This document shows, piece by piece, positions 17,692 through 27,030 of a stretch of DNA of 64,000 nt. A program made the position numbers and the translations under genes. The DNA comes from Pedobacter aquae. GTDB taxonomy: Bacteria; Bacteroidota; Bacteroidia; Sphingobacteriales; Sphingobacteriaceae. Position 1 is the first letter of the stretch; each line of letters starts with the position of its first letter. The notes beneath the pieces are model-generated. The model saw nothing but the letters and a program-made list of their open reading frames with translations. It was not told where the DNA came from and did no database searches. The stretch is from positions 1,116,001 to 1,180,000 of the forward strand of contig NZ_CP043329.1 in NCBI RefSeq assembly GCF_008195825.1, in the 5' to 3' direction.

Positions 17692-19173
17692 ATGGCAGAG
17701 GCAAACAAGTTATCAATATTACATATCTCGGATTTGCACAGGAGTAAAGGCTGTGAAATTTCAAACGTTGCTTTGCTTTCATCTCTAGTGAAAGATAAGG
17801 ACAGATACTCGATTTCAGAAAATCCGAAAATTAAAAGCCCCGATATTATTATCGTTAGTGGAGATGTTATTCGTGGCTCAATAAAACCTGATGGATCTGA
17901 AGAAGAGGTACTAAAACAATATGAGGAAGCAATTGTGTTTCTTAATGACTTAACTAATCACTTTCTTGATGGAAATAAAAACAGAATTGTAATTATTCCT
18001 GGAAACCATGATATTGATTGGAAATTTTCTAAAGAAAGCATGGAGAAAATTGAAAGCTCTGTGGTTCTGGATGAAAAAAATAACCTCAAATGGGAAATTT
18101 TAAAAGAAGCTTTAAATCAAACTTCAATCACCCGTTGGTCTTGGAAAGATTTATCGTTTTATAGAATATCAGATATTAGCAAGTACAATAGGAGACTGGA
18201 AGCCTTTGCAAATTTTTATCATAACTTTTATGAAGGTAAAAGAACATACAGCATAGAACCCAAAGAACAATTTGACATTTTTGATTTTCCTGAATTTAAT
18301 CTTTCAATAGCTGCTTTCAACAGTTGTTATAACAATGACCATTTGAGACTCGTTGGCGACATTCATCCTGAATGTATAGCTAATGTTAACATGAAACTCC
18401 GTTCGTTACAAAAGAAAGGGAGATTAATTCTTTCGACTTGGCATCATAATACTAAAGGCTTACCATATGATTCAAATTATATGGACAATAGCAGACTTAA
18501 AAACTTTATTGAATCTGGTATTTCAATCGGATTTCATGGTCACCAACACAAAACAGAACTCATTCATGAATTTAGCGATGTAATAGAGCAAAAGAAAATT
18601 ATTGTTTTTAGTGCTGGTACTTTATGCGGTGGTCCAAATGAATTGCCAGTTGGAAATAATCGCCAATATAATTTGATTGAAATAGTAAATAAGGATGAGA
18701 ATCCAAATTTAGAAGTCACTTTACATGTCAGAGAAAAAACGGATTCCTCACCATTTGACAATCCAATTTGGACAGCGGGCAGAATTGATTCAAAAAATGT
18801 AAGTCATTATACTTTAGAAATTGAAAAACCAATTGCATCAGATATAAGTGGAACTTTCATTGATATTGAAAGATTAATACATGATAAAAATTATCAAGAT
18901 GCTAAATCAACATTACTAACTCTTGATACAAAAGATGCTTTCGTAAGAAAATTTTTAGCTGAGTGCATTTTACAAACTGAAGATTTTGAATTAGCAATTA
19001 GAGTTTTCTCAGACCCTCAAACGGATGAGGAGGCAATTACTGTTTTAAATGCAGCTATACAATTAGGGAAGAAAGAGCAAATGAAAGCAGTAGCTGAGAA
19101 AATAAATTTAAATGCACCAACAGCTAAAGCAGTAACCGATTTAATCAAAAAAATTGAAGCAATTACAAAATGA
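17692..19173 (+). CDS. calcineurin-like metallophosphoesterase
   Basis: A 493-residue protein with a binuclear metallophosphoesterase domain: HISDLH (D14, H16), SGDVIRG (D58), PGNHDID (N105, H106), WHHNTKG (about residue 247) and GFHGHQHKT (about 284). All metal ligands appear present. After about residue 375 comes an alpha-helical tail with TPR-like repeats (FLAECILQTEDFELAIRVFS). Four bases at its 3' end overlap the start of the ATPase gene. The pairing of a nuclease/phosphatase with a GHKL ATPase in a mobile context suggests a defence or stress module; this is inference. Confidence 0.85.
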   Translation: MAEANKLSILHISDLHRSKGCEISNVALLSSLVKDKDRYSISENPKIKSPDIIIVSGDVIRGSIKPDGSEEEVLKQYEEAIVFLNDLTNHFLDGNKNRIVIIPGNHDIDWKFSKESMEKIESSVVLDEKNNLKWEILKEALNQTSITRWSWKDLSFYRISDISKYNRRLEAFANFYHNFYEGKRTYSIEPKEQFDIFDFPEFNLSIAAFNSCYNNDHLRLVGDIHPECIANVNMKLRSLQKKGRLILSTWHHNTKGLPYDSNYMDNSRLKNFIESGISIGFHGHQHKTELIHEFSDVIEQKKIIVFSAGTLCGGPNELPVGNNRQYNLIEIVNKDENPNLEVTLHVREKTDSSPFDNPIWTAGRIDSKNVSHYTLEIEKPIASDISGTFIDIERLIHDKNYQDAKSTLLTLDTKDAFVRKFLAECILQTEDFELAIRVFSDPQTDEEAITVLNAAIQLGKKEQMKAVAEKINLNAPTAKAVTDLIKKIEAITK

Positions 19174-21494
19174 GCAATACAAGCAAATTATCGTTTCAAA
19201 TTGAAGTCAGAAGGGTTTTAGAAATTCTTTCTAATGACATATATGATTCTCCTTACGCACTTCTTCGTGAGAATATTCAAAATGGATATGATGCCATATT
19301 GATGAGAATGCAGTTGGATGGTGCAGGGTCATTTGAGCCAAAAATAATTGTAAATATAGATTCCAAATACATTACAATTGAGGACAATGGAATTGGAATG
19401 AATAAAGATGTTGTAAGCAATAATTTCTGGAAAGCAGGCTCTAGTGGAAAAAATAATGAAATTGCTCAAAAAGCTGGTGTTGTTGGAACTTTTGGAATTG
19501 GAGCAATGGCAAACTTCGGAGTTTGCAAATCAATAAAAGTAATTACTCACTATGCTGTAGGTGATGAAACAATTGAAACATTTGCCAACCGCGAGTCACT
19601 TTCCATTACGGAAGAATGCATTGATATTAAAACTTTTCAAGAAAAACGAGAAGCAGGTACTCAAATTATTGCGGAACTTGATGATGCCCTAAATTTAACT
19701 GTTCAAGGTGCAATCAGTTACCTCAATCCATACATAAAGCATTTAAACATTCCAGTAATTATTAATGGCTCAGTTGTAAGCCAAAACAAATACACAGATA
19801 TTTTTGAAGTAAGACCTGAAAATCTATACAAAAACGAGACATATAATGTTATAACTCCTAACAATTCAAGCTTCACTCTTCAATTGAATTATACAAATCA
19901 AAATATTGTAAAAGTTTATTGTTCCAATATTATTAGAAATGCACAGCCAATTATCGGAGACATCGCTTTGTCACAAGGAGCTGGAGGCATTTATGGTCTA
20001 AGAAACTATTTTGGATTAGCTCCAATTCCAGTGTCAGGTTTTTTTAATTTAGGAGGCGTTGTAAACTTATCAATACTCCATCCTACAGCAGGTAGAGAAG
20101 CATTGAGTAGAGAAAGTATAGAATTGGTTTCTCAAATTATTAATACAATTGAAACAAAAATTGCTGAATCAATTTCAAATTTAGAAATATCAGATTTGAA
20201 TTCAGGCTTTTTAAACTACGTTTCATCTAACAATAAATTTGAGCTTGCAAAGAATCTTAAAATAGTAGTACAACCAAACGATGAAAGATGGAATTTAAAC
20301 AAAATCGCTCCTACAGTCGGTGGTAAAAAAGTTTATTATTATTCAGGCCGAGACTCTTCAACCATCTTACAATTTGGGAATGAGAATTCTTATTTAATGC
20401 TTCTAAGCCAAGATAACCCAAGAAGAAGAATTCAACTTGAATATATAAAACGTTTAGGGGTTGAAGAAGTGCCTGATAAAGCAAGAATTCTGAAAGTGTT
20501 TGAAACAAAGGATTTATCTTTTTCAGAAGTAACATTGATACTTCGTATTACGAATATCTTGAACGAAGATTATTTAATAGCCGACTCTAAGGTTTATATC
20601 GCAGACATAAGTCATCAAGTACCAAGTTTAGTAGAATACAAAGACAATATTGTTATAGTGTATTTATCGAGACAATCAAGTGCTGTTCAGCAAGTTCTTC
20701 AAATCTATTCTACCGACTGGTCTTTGTTTGGAAGTTTTGTTAAAGACTTTGTAAGAAATCATTTATACCAGAAATTTTCTGCATATGTGCCTTCTTCAAC
20801 TAGACAAGGGGCTGATGCATTACATAAAATACTTATGAGAAACAGAGAACTCTACAAGTACGAATATTCCGACTTGGGTGCATTAGAATCTTTATTGTCA
20901 GAATACGTTTCAGGTGACATAGATTTTCCAGAAGTATTGAAAAAATCTACGACAATTATCAGAACACATTCTCAATTTGTAAGACAAAATCAAGTTGGAA
21001 CGGTAGAGCAGGAAATTCCAAGTATAATTGAAAACAATGCTGCTGAAAAAATTACATTTGATGAGTATGGTGCAGTTCCACCAATAATTAGACGAGAAAC
21101 AAAAACTGACAAGAAGATTTTAAAAACAGATAAGCCCTATCCACATCTTAACAATTTTTCATTATTCTTAAGTTTATCAGATAAGATTTTTAAAAGTCAA
21201 TTGGAATTCTTTTTAGAACCACACACAACAAAAGTTATTTGGAGTATGCATAAAGTAGTGTACATTTTTACACATGCTTCAAATAATCTTTCACTATATT
21301 ATGACATTGAATTAAAGGAAAAGCTATCTGACGAATCCACCGGTGGAAAAGCAGTTCCAACGACAACCATAATTACTGAAAATAGAATATTCATACCAAT
21401 TATTACTGAACTAAATAATTACTTTGACATACATGAAGGGACAAAAGAATTTTATGTTAGATACGATATTATCACTGACTTTAATAACTCGTAA
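19170..21494 (+). CDS. GHKL (Hsp90/HATPase_c_3-like) ATPase
   Basis: A 774-residue protein with an N-terminal Bergerat-fold ATPase: the N box LLRENIQNGYDA (E34, N35), the G1 box IEDNGIGMN (D72) and the G2 box GTFGIGAM (residues 106-113). The domain order resembles Hsp90/HtpG, but the middle and C-terminal 500 residues do not look like HtpG and I assign no domain to them. Its start overlaps the phosphoesterase stop (ATGA), so the two products are made in step and probably act together. Confidence 0.85.
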   Translation: MSNTSKLSFQIEVRRVLEILSNDIYDSPYALLRENIQNGYDAILMRMQLDGAGSFEPKIIVNIDSKYITIEDNGIGMNKDVVSNNFWKAGSSGKNNEIAQKAGVVGTFGIGAMANFGVCKSIKVITHYAVGDETIETFANRESLSITEECIDIKTFQEKREAGTQIIAELDDALNLTVQGAISYLNPYIKHLNIPVIINGSVVSQNKYTDIFEVRPENLYKNETYNVITPNNSSFTLQLNYTNQNIVKVYCSNIIRNAQPIIGDIALSQGAGGIYGLRNYFGLAPIPVSGFFNLGGVVNLSILHPTAGREALSRESIELVSQIINTIETKIAESISNLEISDLNSGFLNYVSSNNKFELAKNLKIVVQPNDERWNLNKIAPTVGGKKVYYYSGRDSSTILQFGNENSYLMLLSQDNPRRRIQLEYIKRLGVEEVPDKARILKVFETKDLSFSEVTLILRITNILNEDYLIADSKVYIADISHQVPSLVEYKDNIVIVYLSRQSSAVQQVLQIYSTDWSLFGSFVKDFVRNHLYQKFSAYVPSSTRQGADALHKILMRNRELYKYEYSDLGALESLLSEYVSGDIDFPEVLKKSTTIIRTHSQFVRQNQVGTVEQEIPSIIENNAAEKITFDEYGAVPPIIRRETKTDKKILKTDKPYPHLNNFSLFLSLSDKIFKSQLEFFLEPHTTKVIWSMHKVVYIFTHASNNLSLYYDIELKEKLSDESTGGKAVPTTTIITENRIFIPIITELNNYFDIHEGTKEFYVRYDIITDFNNS

Positions 21495-21666
21495 AAGCCA
21501 TCGCACAGGCCAAAAATTGCAAAAGAGCTTCCACCTCACCGACCCAAAAGATAGTTTCAATTTTTTTTTCCAACGCTTTAAAAAATAAAAACGCACCTAA
21601 CAGCCGACACGACAATGACACAGAAACTCAATACTGACAATGGTTTGCAAAGTCTGTGGACAAGAA

Positions 21667-21799
21667 CCACTGGCTATAACAGCACCTACCCAAAAGGCGG
21701 GGTTTCGTGTTCCAAAGACAGTTTTGTGGTTAATCAAACATTAGTTTTTCAAATTAAATTTTGTGGTAAAAGTCCCGCCCTTCGGGTAGCCGCAAACCG
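21667..21799. repeat. attC-like hairpin closing cassette 2
   Basis: The inverse core CCACTGGCTATAAC (21667-21680) is followed by a stem with arms 21686-21702 (ctacccaaaaggcgggg) and 21773-21789 (tcccgcccttcgggtag), complementary apart from two positions open to G-U pairing, then cgcaaaccG. The loop of about 70 bases is A+T-rich. The downstream side should open another cassette, but an IS1182 remnant follows instead. Confidence 0.55.
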
Positions 21800-21888
21800 T
21801 CAAACTGTCTAAAAACCTTCAATAACTTTTCCACATGATATTAATAATTATAGTGCTTATGTTATAGCGTTTCTTAGTATTTTGTAGT

Positions 21889-22857
21889 ATGAAATTCATC
21901 ACAGGAAGAGATAGGAACCAAACCGAGTTTTTTTGCTTAGAGCAAGCTATATCACAGGATCATGAAGTGCGTTTGATAGATTTGTTTGTGAACACGATAA
22001 AGATGTCTGAGCATGGTTTTGCTATGGATTTTATAGATAATGGTCGTCCTGCGTACCATCCGGCAGATCTACTAAAGCTTTTTATTTATGGTTATCTTAA
22101 TAGAATTCGCTCTTCTAGGCAGCTAGAAAAAGAATGTCGTCGTAATATAGAGGTGATGTGGCTCATGAAAGGATTAGTACCAGACCATAACACGATCTCC
22201 AATTTCAGGAAAGACAATCCTAAAGCTATTCGAAAAGTGTTTTCTGCAACGGTAGCTTTAGCAAAAAATTTTGACCTGATAGGTGGAAAGTTGTTGGCAG
22301 GCGACAGTACTAAATTGCGAGCTCAAAACTCAAAGAAGAACAATTTCAATCCTGCAAAAATAGAAAGGCATATCGCTTACATTGATGATAAGCTAGAGCA
22401 GTATCAAACATTGCTAGCCCAAGAAGATGGTGATAGTTTGTCTACTGATAAAAAAGAACTGATAGAGAAAATAGGTAAACACCATAAGCAAAGGAATAAA
22501 TACTTGGGCTTTAAAAAATCGCTTGAAGAAAGTGGAGAAGTACAGATCTCAACCTCAGACCCAGACAGTCGGCAGCTGATTACCCGAAACAATATTACAG
22601 AGGTTGCTTATAATGTACAGGCAACTATAGATAGCAAACACAACTTAGCTATAGATTTTAAAGTAACCAATCAGAACGATAGTAAGGCTATGGGAAATAT
22701 GGTGCGAAGAACAAAAGCCATACTGGGAAAGAGCGATTTTACTATGCTTTACGATAAAGGCTACCATACAGGAACAGCGTTTGATTATGCCCATAAACTA
22801 GGGGTTGAAGTGATGGTAGCTATACCAGAGGTATCCTCGCATGCTCCGGATATAGTG
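21889..22857 (+). pseudogene. IS1182-family transposase remnant, cut by IS3 element
   Basis: The first 323 or so residues match an IS1182-family transposase of a different subgroup from the one at 15569: HPADLLKLFIYGYLNRIRSS near residue 63, first catalytic Asp in LLAGDSTKLRAQNSKKN, second in TMLYDKGYHTG. The frame is interrupted after SSHAPD by the end of an IS3-family element. The C-terminal part with the catalytic Glu is not found on the far side of that element, so it has been deleted. Confidence 0.85.
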
Positions 22858-22908
22858 TGTAGGCTCCCCATTTTTAGTACATATCAAAAATAGACTTTAT
22901 TTATCAAT

Positions 22909-23763
22909 TTATTTATTTGTTACACATTCTTCCAAGCTCGAATGGAGCGTAGCGGAATGAGGGCTTGGAAGAATGATATTTTTCAACCTATATGCTACCG
23001 GGCTTATTCCTCCCAGAGCATCATGTGGTCTTTCTGTATTATAATCCCATACCCATTCATCTGTTAGCTCTCTTACTTGGTCTATACTTTCAAAAAGGTG
23101 TGCATCTAATACATGCTCCCTATAGCTTCTGTTGAACCTTTCTATTAACGCATTTTGTGTTGGTTTTCCTGGTTGGATATATTTAAAGTCTATCTGGTTT
23201 ATTTCACTCCATTCCTTAGTAAGCTTTGCTATAAACTCTGGCCCGTTATCCATCCTAATCTTATCGGGTCTGCCATGTTTAGCAATCAAGTGACCTAATA
23301 CCCAAACTACTCTGCTGCTCTTTAATGAATAATCGGTCTCTATAAATAACACCTCGCGGTTGTAATCATCTATCACATTGAAAGAGCGAAACTTACGACC
23401 ATTGCTTAATACATCACTCACAAAATCGATACTCCAGCAACGAGTAAAGCGCTCTGGTATAACAATAGGCTCTTTCACTCGTAGCGGTAAACGCTTTTTT
23501 GCTTTTCTCCGCAAAGGAAGACCCATTTGTTTATACACACGGTGCAATCTCTTATGGTTTACCTCATAACCACGGTTACGCAAGCGAAAGTATGCTTTCC
23601 AAAATCCCTCTCTTGGATGATCTGAGGACAGTTTGGATAGTGCATCTTCCAAAAACAAATCATCCTTTACTGAACGGTAATTTAGACTGCTGCGGCTTGT
23701 ACCCAGAAGATGACACGCCTTGCTGATGCCACGGGGATACAACAAAATTACTTCCTTTACCAA
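22909..23763 (-). CDS. IS3-family transposase OrfB
   Basis: A 284-residue integrase-fold transposase as listed from its internal ATG: HTH-like start ([20 protein letters not shown]), first catalytic Asp in [11 protein letters not shown], second in [10 protein letters not shown], and Glu in [16 protein letters not shown], the full DDE set. In vivo it is likely made as an OrfAB fusion: the frame is open upstream ([16 protein letters not shown]) back to the A_AAA_AAG slip site at 23797-23790. Confidence 0.92.
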   Translation of the reverse strand: MVKEVILLYPRGISKACHLLGTSRSSLNYRSVKDDLFLEDALSKLSSDHPREGFWKAYFRLRNRGYEVNHKRLHRVYKQMGLPLRRKAKKRLPLRVKEPIVIPERFTRCWSIDFVSDVLSNGRKFRSFNVIDDYNREVLFIETDYSLKSSRVVWVLGHLIAKHGRPDKIRMDNGPEFIAKLTKEWSEINQIDFKYIQPGKPTQNALIERFNRSYREHVLDAHLFESIDQVRELTDEWVWDYNTERPHDALGGISPVAYRLKNIILPSPHSATLHSSLEECVTNK

Positions 23764-23783
23764 CTCCCTTTTTATGCAAGGCT

Positions 23784-24050
23784 TTAAAGCTTTTTTTCGA
23801 TAATGTATTTGGCCATATCAAGCTCCAACGCCAAATCTGCATACATCCGCTTTAGCTTTGAGTTTTCCTCTTCCAATTGCTTCACTCGCTTCAGCTCACT
23901 GGCTTCCATACCTCCGTAGCGCTGACGCCACTTATAAAACGTTGCCTTGCTGACTCCATATTCGCGAACTATCGTATGGATGTCTTTGCCTTGATCGAAT
24001 TCCTTTAGAATCCTCGATACTTGTTCTGGATTAAAATTGCTCTTTTTCAT
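23784..24050 (-). CDS. IS3-family OrfA
   Basis: An 88-residue DNA-binding protein with a helix-turn-helix ([21 protein letters not shown]) and a leucine-zipper-like helix ([18 protein letters not shown]). Near its end is an A7 run read as GAA AAA AAG, a classic -1 slip site that would join it to OrfB. The sequence is intact. Confidence 0.92.
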   Translation of the reverse strand: MKKSNFNPEQVSRILKEFDQGKDIHTIVREYGVSKATFYKWRQRYGGMEASELKRVKQLEEENSKLKRMYADLALELDMAKYIIEKKL

Positions 24051-24211
24051 CTTGCAGTTTAAAGTTAACTATTCTACTTTTAAACCGTACTATTTTTGGG
24101 GGAGCTTACACTATAAATAACTTGATAATGAAACATTTATCAAACCTTATCGTTTTTAAGATGTTATAAGTTTACATCATCAATAATAAAGGAAAGCATA
24201 TCCTCTATATC

Positions 24212-24841
24212 ATGAAAACAAATTATTTAATAACGCTGGGTTTTTCTATTCTTTTGCTGAATAGCGTGAATGCCCAAAGTTTAATCATCCCTGCAAAAGG
24301 AAAACACATTATAAAAGATAAATCCATTAAAGAATTAAGGTTAGACTCTTTGGTGCTCAATAAAAAGTCATCTTTAGAAATACAGGGCAAAAAAGATTTT
24401 ACCATTTATGCTAATCATATCATCTTGGCAGATAAAACTTTTATCACTGCACTTGATGATAAAAATAATGGAACCAATCTTATACTATCTGGTAAGTTTA
24501 TAAAAATTGGTAAAACGGTTGTAGATGTATCTGGTAGAACTTACGAAGTAGGAAATAAAACCGAAGCAAATGGTAATGGTGGTAAGTTAACCATTGTGTA
24601 TGATAGCGATGGTTTAAAACCTCAGCACTTAGACAACAAAGAAAAAAATTACATCGAAACTTTAGCTAAAGGAGCTTCAACCAGTACAAACCCTTATGTT
24701 GATGTTCAAAATTTATGGTATCGGGTAGCTTTAGGCTCCGGAATTGGTCGCTCGCCAATGGGTTTACCACAAGGAAAAGTATATGATGCCAGCGAAGGTA
24801 AGGATGGAGAAGTAGAAATTAAGCCTTTAAATGAAAATTAA
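24212..24841 (+). CDS. secreted protein of unknown function
   Basis: A 209-residue protein with a signal peptide (LITLGFSILLLNSVNAQ). The mature part has short repeated beta-like strands (residues 30-125) and ends in a Gly-rich tail with VYDASEGKDGEVEIKPLN. It may be a small extracellular beta-helix-type protein, but I cannot name a family. The IS3 element ends about 100 bases upstream and may have removed its original context. Confidence 0.65.
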   Translation: MKTNYLITLGFSILLLNSVNAQSLIIPAKGKHIIKDKSIKELRLDSLVLNKKSSLEIQGKKDFTIYANHIILADKTFITALDDKNNGTNLILSGKFIKIGKTVVDVSGRTYEVGNKTEANGNGGKLTIVYDSDGLKPQHLDNKEKNYIETLAKGASTSTNPYVDVQNLWYRVALGSGIGRSPMGLPQGKVYDASEGKDGEVEIKPLNEN

Positions 24842-24920
24842 TTTCCTTATTTTTTTATTTATTAACTCGGATAATCAATTGAAAAAAAACAAAAAAAATC
24901 TGTTAAAATTTTATAAATAT

Positions 24921-24951
24921 TTTGGTAATAATAAAAATGTTCCTACATTTG
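24921..24951 (+). promoter_or_regulatory. strong Bacteroidota-type promoter before a short RNA
   Basis: TTTG at 24921-24924 and TACATTTG at 24944-24951 are separated by 19 bases, an excellent fit to the -33/-7 consensus TTTG-N17-20-TAnnTTTG. Transcription should begin near 24957. Confidence 0.7.
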
Positions 24952-24956
24952 TAATG

Positions 24957-25024
24957 CCCTCCCAAAGGGCATGTTTTCATAGGTAGATGTAGGGTCGAAT
25001 ACTTGTTATTCGGCCCTTTTTTAT
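24957..25024 (+). ncRNA. candidate small RNA or terminated leader before ubiX
   Basis: From the predicted start near 24957 (it could be two or three bases earlier) the transcript contains part of a tight hairpin (atgccct/agggcat, 24954-24972), a spacer, and a strong terminator with arms agggtcgaat (24991-25000) and attcggccct (25008-25017) followed by a T run. The result would be a ~68-base RNA ending 36 bases before ubiX. It might be a free sRNA or an attenuated leader of ubiX. I do not recognise a known RNA family. Confidence 0.5.
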
Positions 25025-25060
25025 TTCAAACTAAATCTTAGCTTAGCCGTTAATATAATC

Positions 25061-25633
25061 ATGAGAAAAAGAAAGATTGTTGTAGCCGTTACCGGAGCCA
25101 GTGGTGCTATTTATGCAAAACTTTTGTTAGATAAATTAGTGAAACTGCAAAATCAAATAGAAGCTGTAGGTGTTGTGATGTCTGATAACGCAAAAGACGT
25201 ATGGCAATACGAGTTAGGTCATCAAGATTATCAAAACTATCCTTTTACTTTTTATGCTAAATCAGATTTCATGGCTCCCTTTGCATCTGGCTCTGCCAAA
25301 TACGATACTATGATTATTGTACCATGTTCTATGGGTACAATGGGGCGCATTGCAGCAGGAATATCAAACGATTTAACCACCAGAGCTGCTGATGTTATCC
25401 TTAAAGAAAGAAGAAAATTAATCTTAGTTGCTAGAGATACGCCTTTAAATCTTATCCATATCACCAATATGAAAACAGTAACAGAAGCAGGGGGGATCAT
25501 CTGCCCAGCTATACCATCTTTTTACAGCAGACCTCAAACTATTGAAGAAGTAGCCTTAACCGTAGTGAACAGAATTATTGATTTAGCAGGTTTAGATGAT
25601 GATACTTACCGCTGGGGAGAAAATCAAGCTTAA
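25061..25633 (+). CDS. ubiX: flavin prenyltransferase UbiX
   Basis: A 190-residue enzyme that attaches a dimethylallyl unit to FMN to make prenyl-FMN, the cofactor of UbiD decarboxylases. Motifs: VAVTGASGAIYA at the N-terminus, VPCSMGTMGRIAAGISNDLTTRAAD (about residues 87-112), and the phosphate-binding RDTPLNLIHITNM (about 127-139). Length and sequence match the family. Bacteroidota use it in menaquinone/ubiquinone-type or aromatic acid pathways; no ubiD is in the window. Confidence 0.95.
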   Translation: MRKRKIVVAVTGASGAIYAKLLLDKLVKLQNQIEAVGVVMSDNAKDVWQYELGHQDYQNYPFTFYAKSDFMAPFASGSAKYDTMIIVPCSMGTMGRIAAGISNDLTTRAADVILKERRKLILVARDTPLNLIHITNMKTVTEAGGIICPAIPSFYSRPQTIEEVALTVVNRIIDLAGLDDDTYRWGENQA

Positions 25634-25672
25634 AGCTGATGCTGATTTAAAAGACCTTTCAACCAAAATTAG

Positions 25673-25680
25673 TATCTTTG
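25673..25680 (+). promoter_or_regulatory. candidate -7 box for mtaB
   Basis: TATCTTTG matches TAnnTTTG and ends 15 bases before the presumed mtaB ATG at 25696. The -33 element is poor. Confidence 0.4.
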
Positions 25681-25695
25681 CCGCCATTAATAGAG

Positions 25696-27014
25696 ATGAA
25701 TAAAAAGTTGCTTTTTACACTTTAGGCTGTAAGTTAAACTATTCTGAAACTTCAACCATTGGCAGGCAGTTTAGTGCGGCTGGTTTTGATACGGTAGATT
25801 TTACCGATCAAGCTGATATATATATTATCAATACCTGTTCTGTAACAGAAAATGCCGATAAAAAGTGTAAGAAAGTAGTTAAAGAAGCTTTAAAACACTC
25901 GCCATCTGCATATATCGCTATTGTTGGCTGTTATGCACAACTAAAACCTCAGGAAATTGCCAATATAGAAGGTGTGGATGTGGTTTTAGGTGCTGCCGAG
26001 AAATTTCAGTTGATAGAGCATATTACCGATTTAACCAAGAAGCCTAAAGCAGAAATTTATAATCAACCTATACAAGAGGCTACAAGTTTTGTATCTGCCT
26101 TTTCTATAGGCGACCGTACCCGTACTTTCTTAAAAGTTCAAGATGGCTGCGATTATTCTTGTACTTTTTGTACCATTCCCTTAGCCCGTGGAGAAAGCAG
26201 AAGCGATACCATTGCTAATGTTGTGAAACAAGCAGAAGAAATTGCAGCGTCTGGTATTAAAGAAATTGTGCTTACAGGTGTGAATTTGGGAGATTTTGGT
26301 ATTCGTGATGGTAAAAGAGAAGACAAATTCTTTGATTTGGTTAAAGCTTTAGATGAAGTGGATGGTATCAACCGTATTCGTATATCATCTATAGAGCCTA
26401 ATTTATTAAGTACCGAGATTATTGAGTTTGTAGCACAGTCTAACAAATTTGTACCTCATTTCCATATTCCATTACAATCTGGAACCAATAAAATATTAGC
26501 CTTAATGAAAAGGCGTTACCGCCGAGAGCTCTACGCAGATAGGGTAGCTACCATAAAAAGTATCATGCCTAATTGCTGTATTGGTGTTGATGTTATTGTT
26601 GGTTTTCCCGGAGAAACTCGTCAGGATTTTTTAGATACTTATGATTTTTTAAATCAATTAGATATATCATATTTACACGTATTTACCTATTCTGAAAGAG
26701 AAAACACACCTGCCGCAACTATGGAAGGTATTGTACCTATGCATGAAAGGGCAGAACGTAGTAAAATGCTCCACATCTTATCAGATAAAAAAAGAAGGGC
26801 TTTTTATGAAACCGAAGTGGGTAATATAGCCGAAGTTCTTTTTGAAGGTGATATTAAAGAAGGTTTTATGCATGGTTTTACCAGAAATTATGTGAAAGTA
26901 AAAGCCAAGTACGACCCCATTCTGGTAAACGAAATTAAAACTGTAAAATTAGAAGCCATTAGTGCCGATGGAGATATGTCTGTTTCAGAAATACAGGAAA
27001 TCTTAACCCATTAA
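25696..27014 (+). CDS. mtaB: tRNA t6A37 methylthiotransferase MtaB (frameshift near start)
   Basis: A radical-SAM enzyme that adds a methylthio group to t6A37 of tRNA. The frame from 25704 encodes the N-terminal cluster-binding domain ([26 protein letters not shown]), the radical-SAM triad CDYSCTFC, and a C-terminal TRAM-like domain. The only plausible start, ATG at 25696, is in another frame; adding one A to the A5 run at 25702-25706 gives [13 protein letters not shown] and restores a normal protein of about 440 residues. The break is therefore probably a consensus error. Confidence 0.88.
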
Positions 27015-27030
27015 AAAAACCAAAAATAAT

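Larger units (their letters stand above)
17340..21799 (+). mobile_element. cassette-like module 2, bounded by 14-bp inverted repeats
   Basis: GTTATAGCCAATGG at 17340-17353 and CCACTGGCTATAAC at 21667-21680 are inverted copies matching at 13 of 14 bases. Between them lie a phosphoesterase gene and a GHKL ATPase gene, and beyond the right copy is a hairpin with 17-base arms (21686-21702 and 21773-21789). This repeats the plan of cassette 1 with unrelated end sequences. The 340 bases between the left end and the first gene (17354-17691) contain no gene I can support; the short open frame there has a composition unlike the real genes. Confidence 0.5.
22858..24110 (-). mobile_element. IS3-family insertion sequence
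   Basis: The ends are tgtaggctcccc (22858 on) and, read inward from 24110, tgtaagctccccc; the match extends to the following gtac. The element is about 1.25 kb and encodes OrfA and OrfB on the minus strand. No target duplication is seen, in keeping with a deletion of the neighbouring IS1182 tail after insertion. Confidence 0.85.

Noticed and set aside
14295..21799. Direct assignment of the cassettes to a classical integron
   Set aside because: No integrase gene, no strict GTTRRRY/RYYYAAC cores and longer pairing than usual; kept as integron-like only.
21800..21888. Search for the left inverted repeat of the second IS1182 remnant, and a further GTTATAGC at 21861
   Set aside because: The right end is deleted so there is nothing to pair with; the GTTATAGC copy may be a third cassette start or chance, and is too short to claim.
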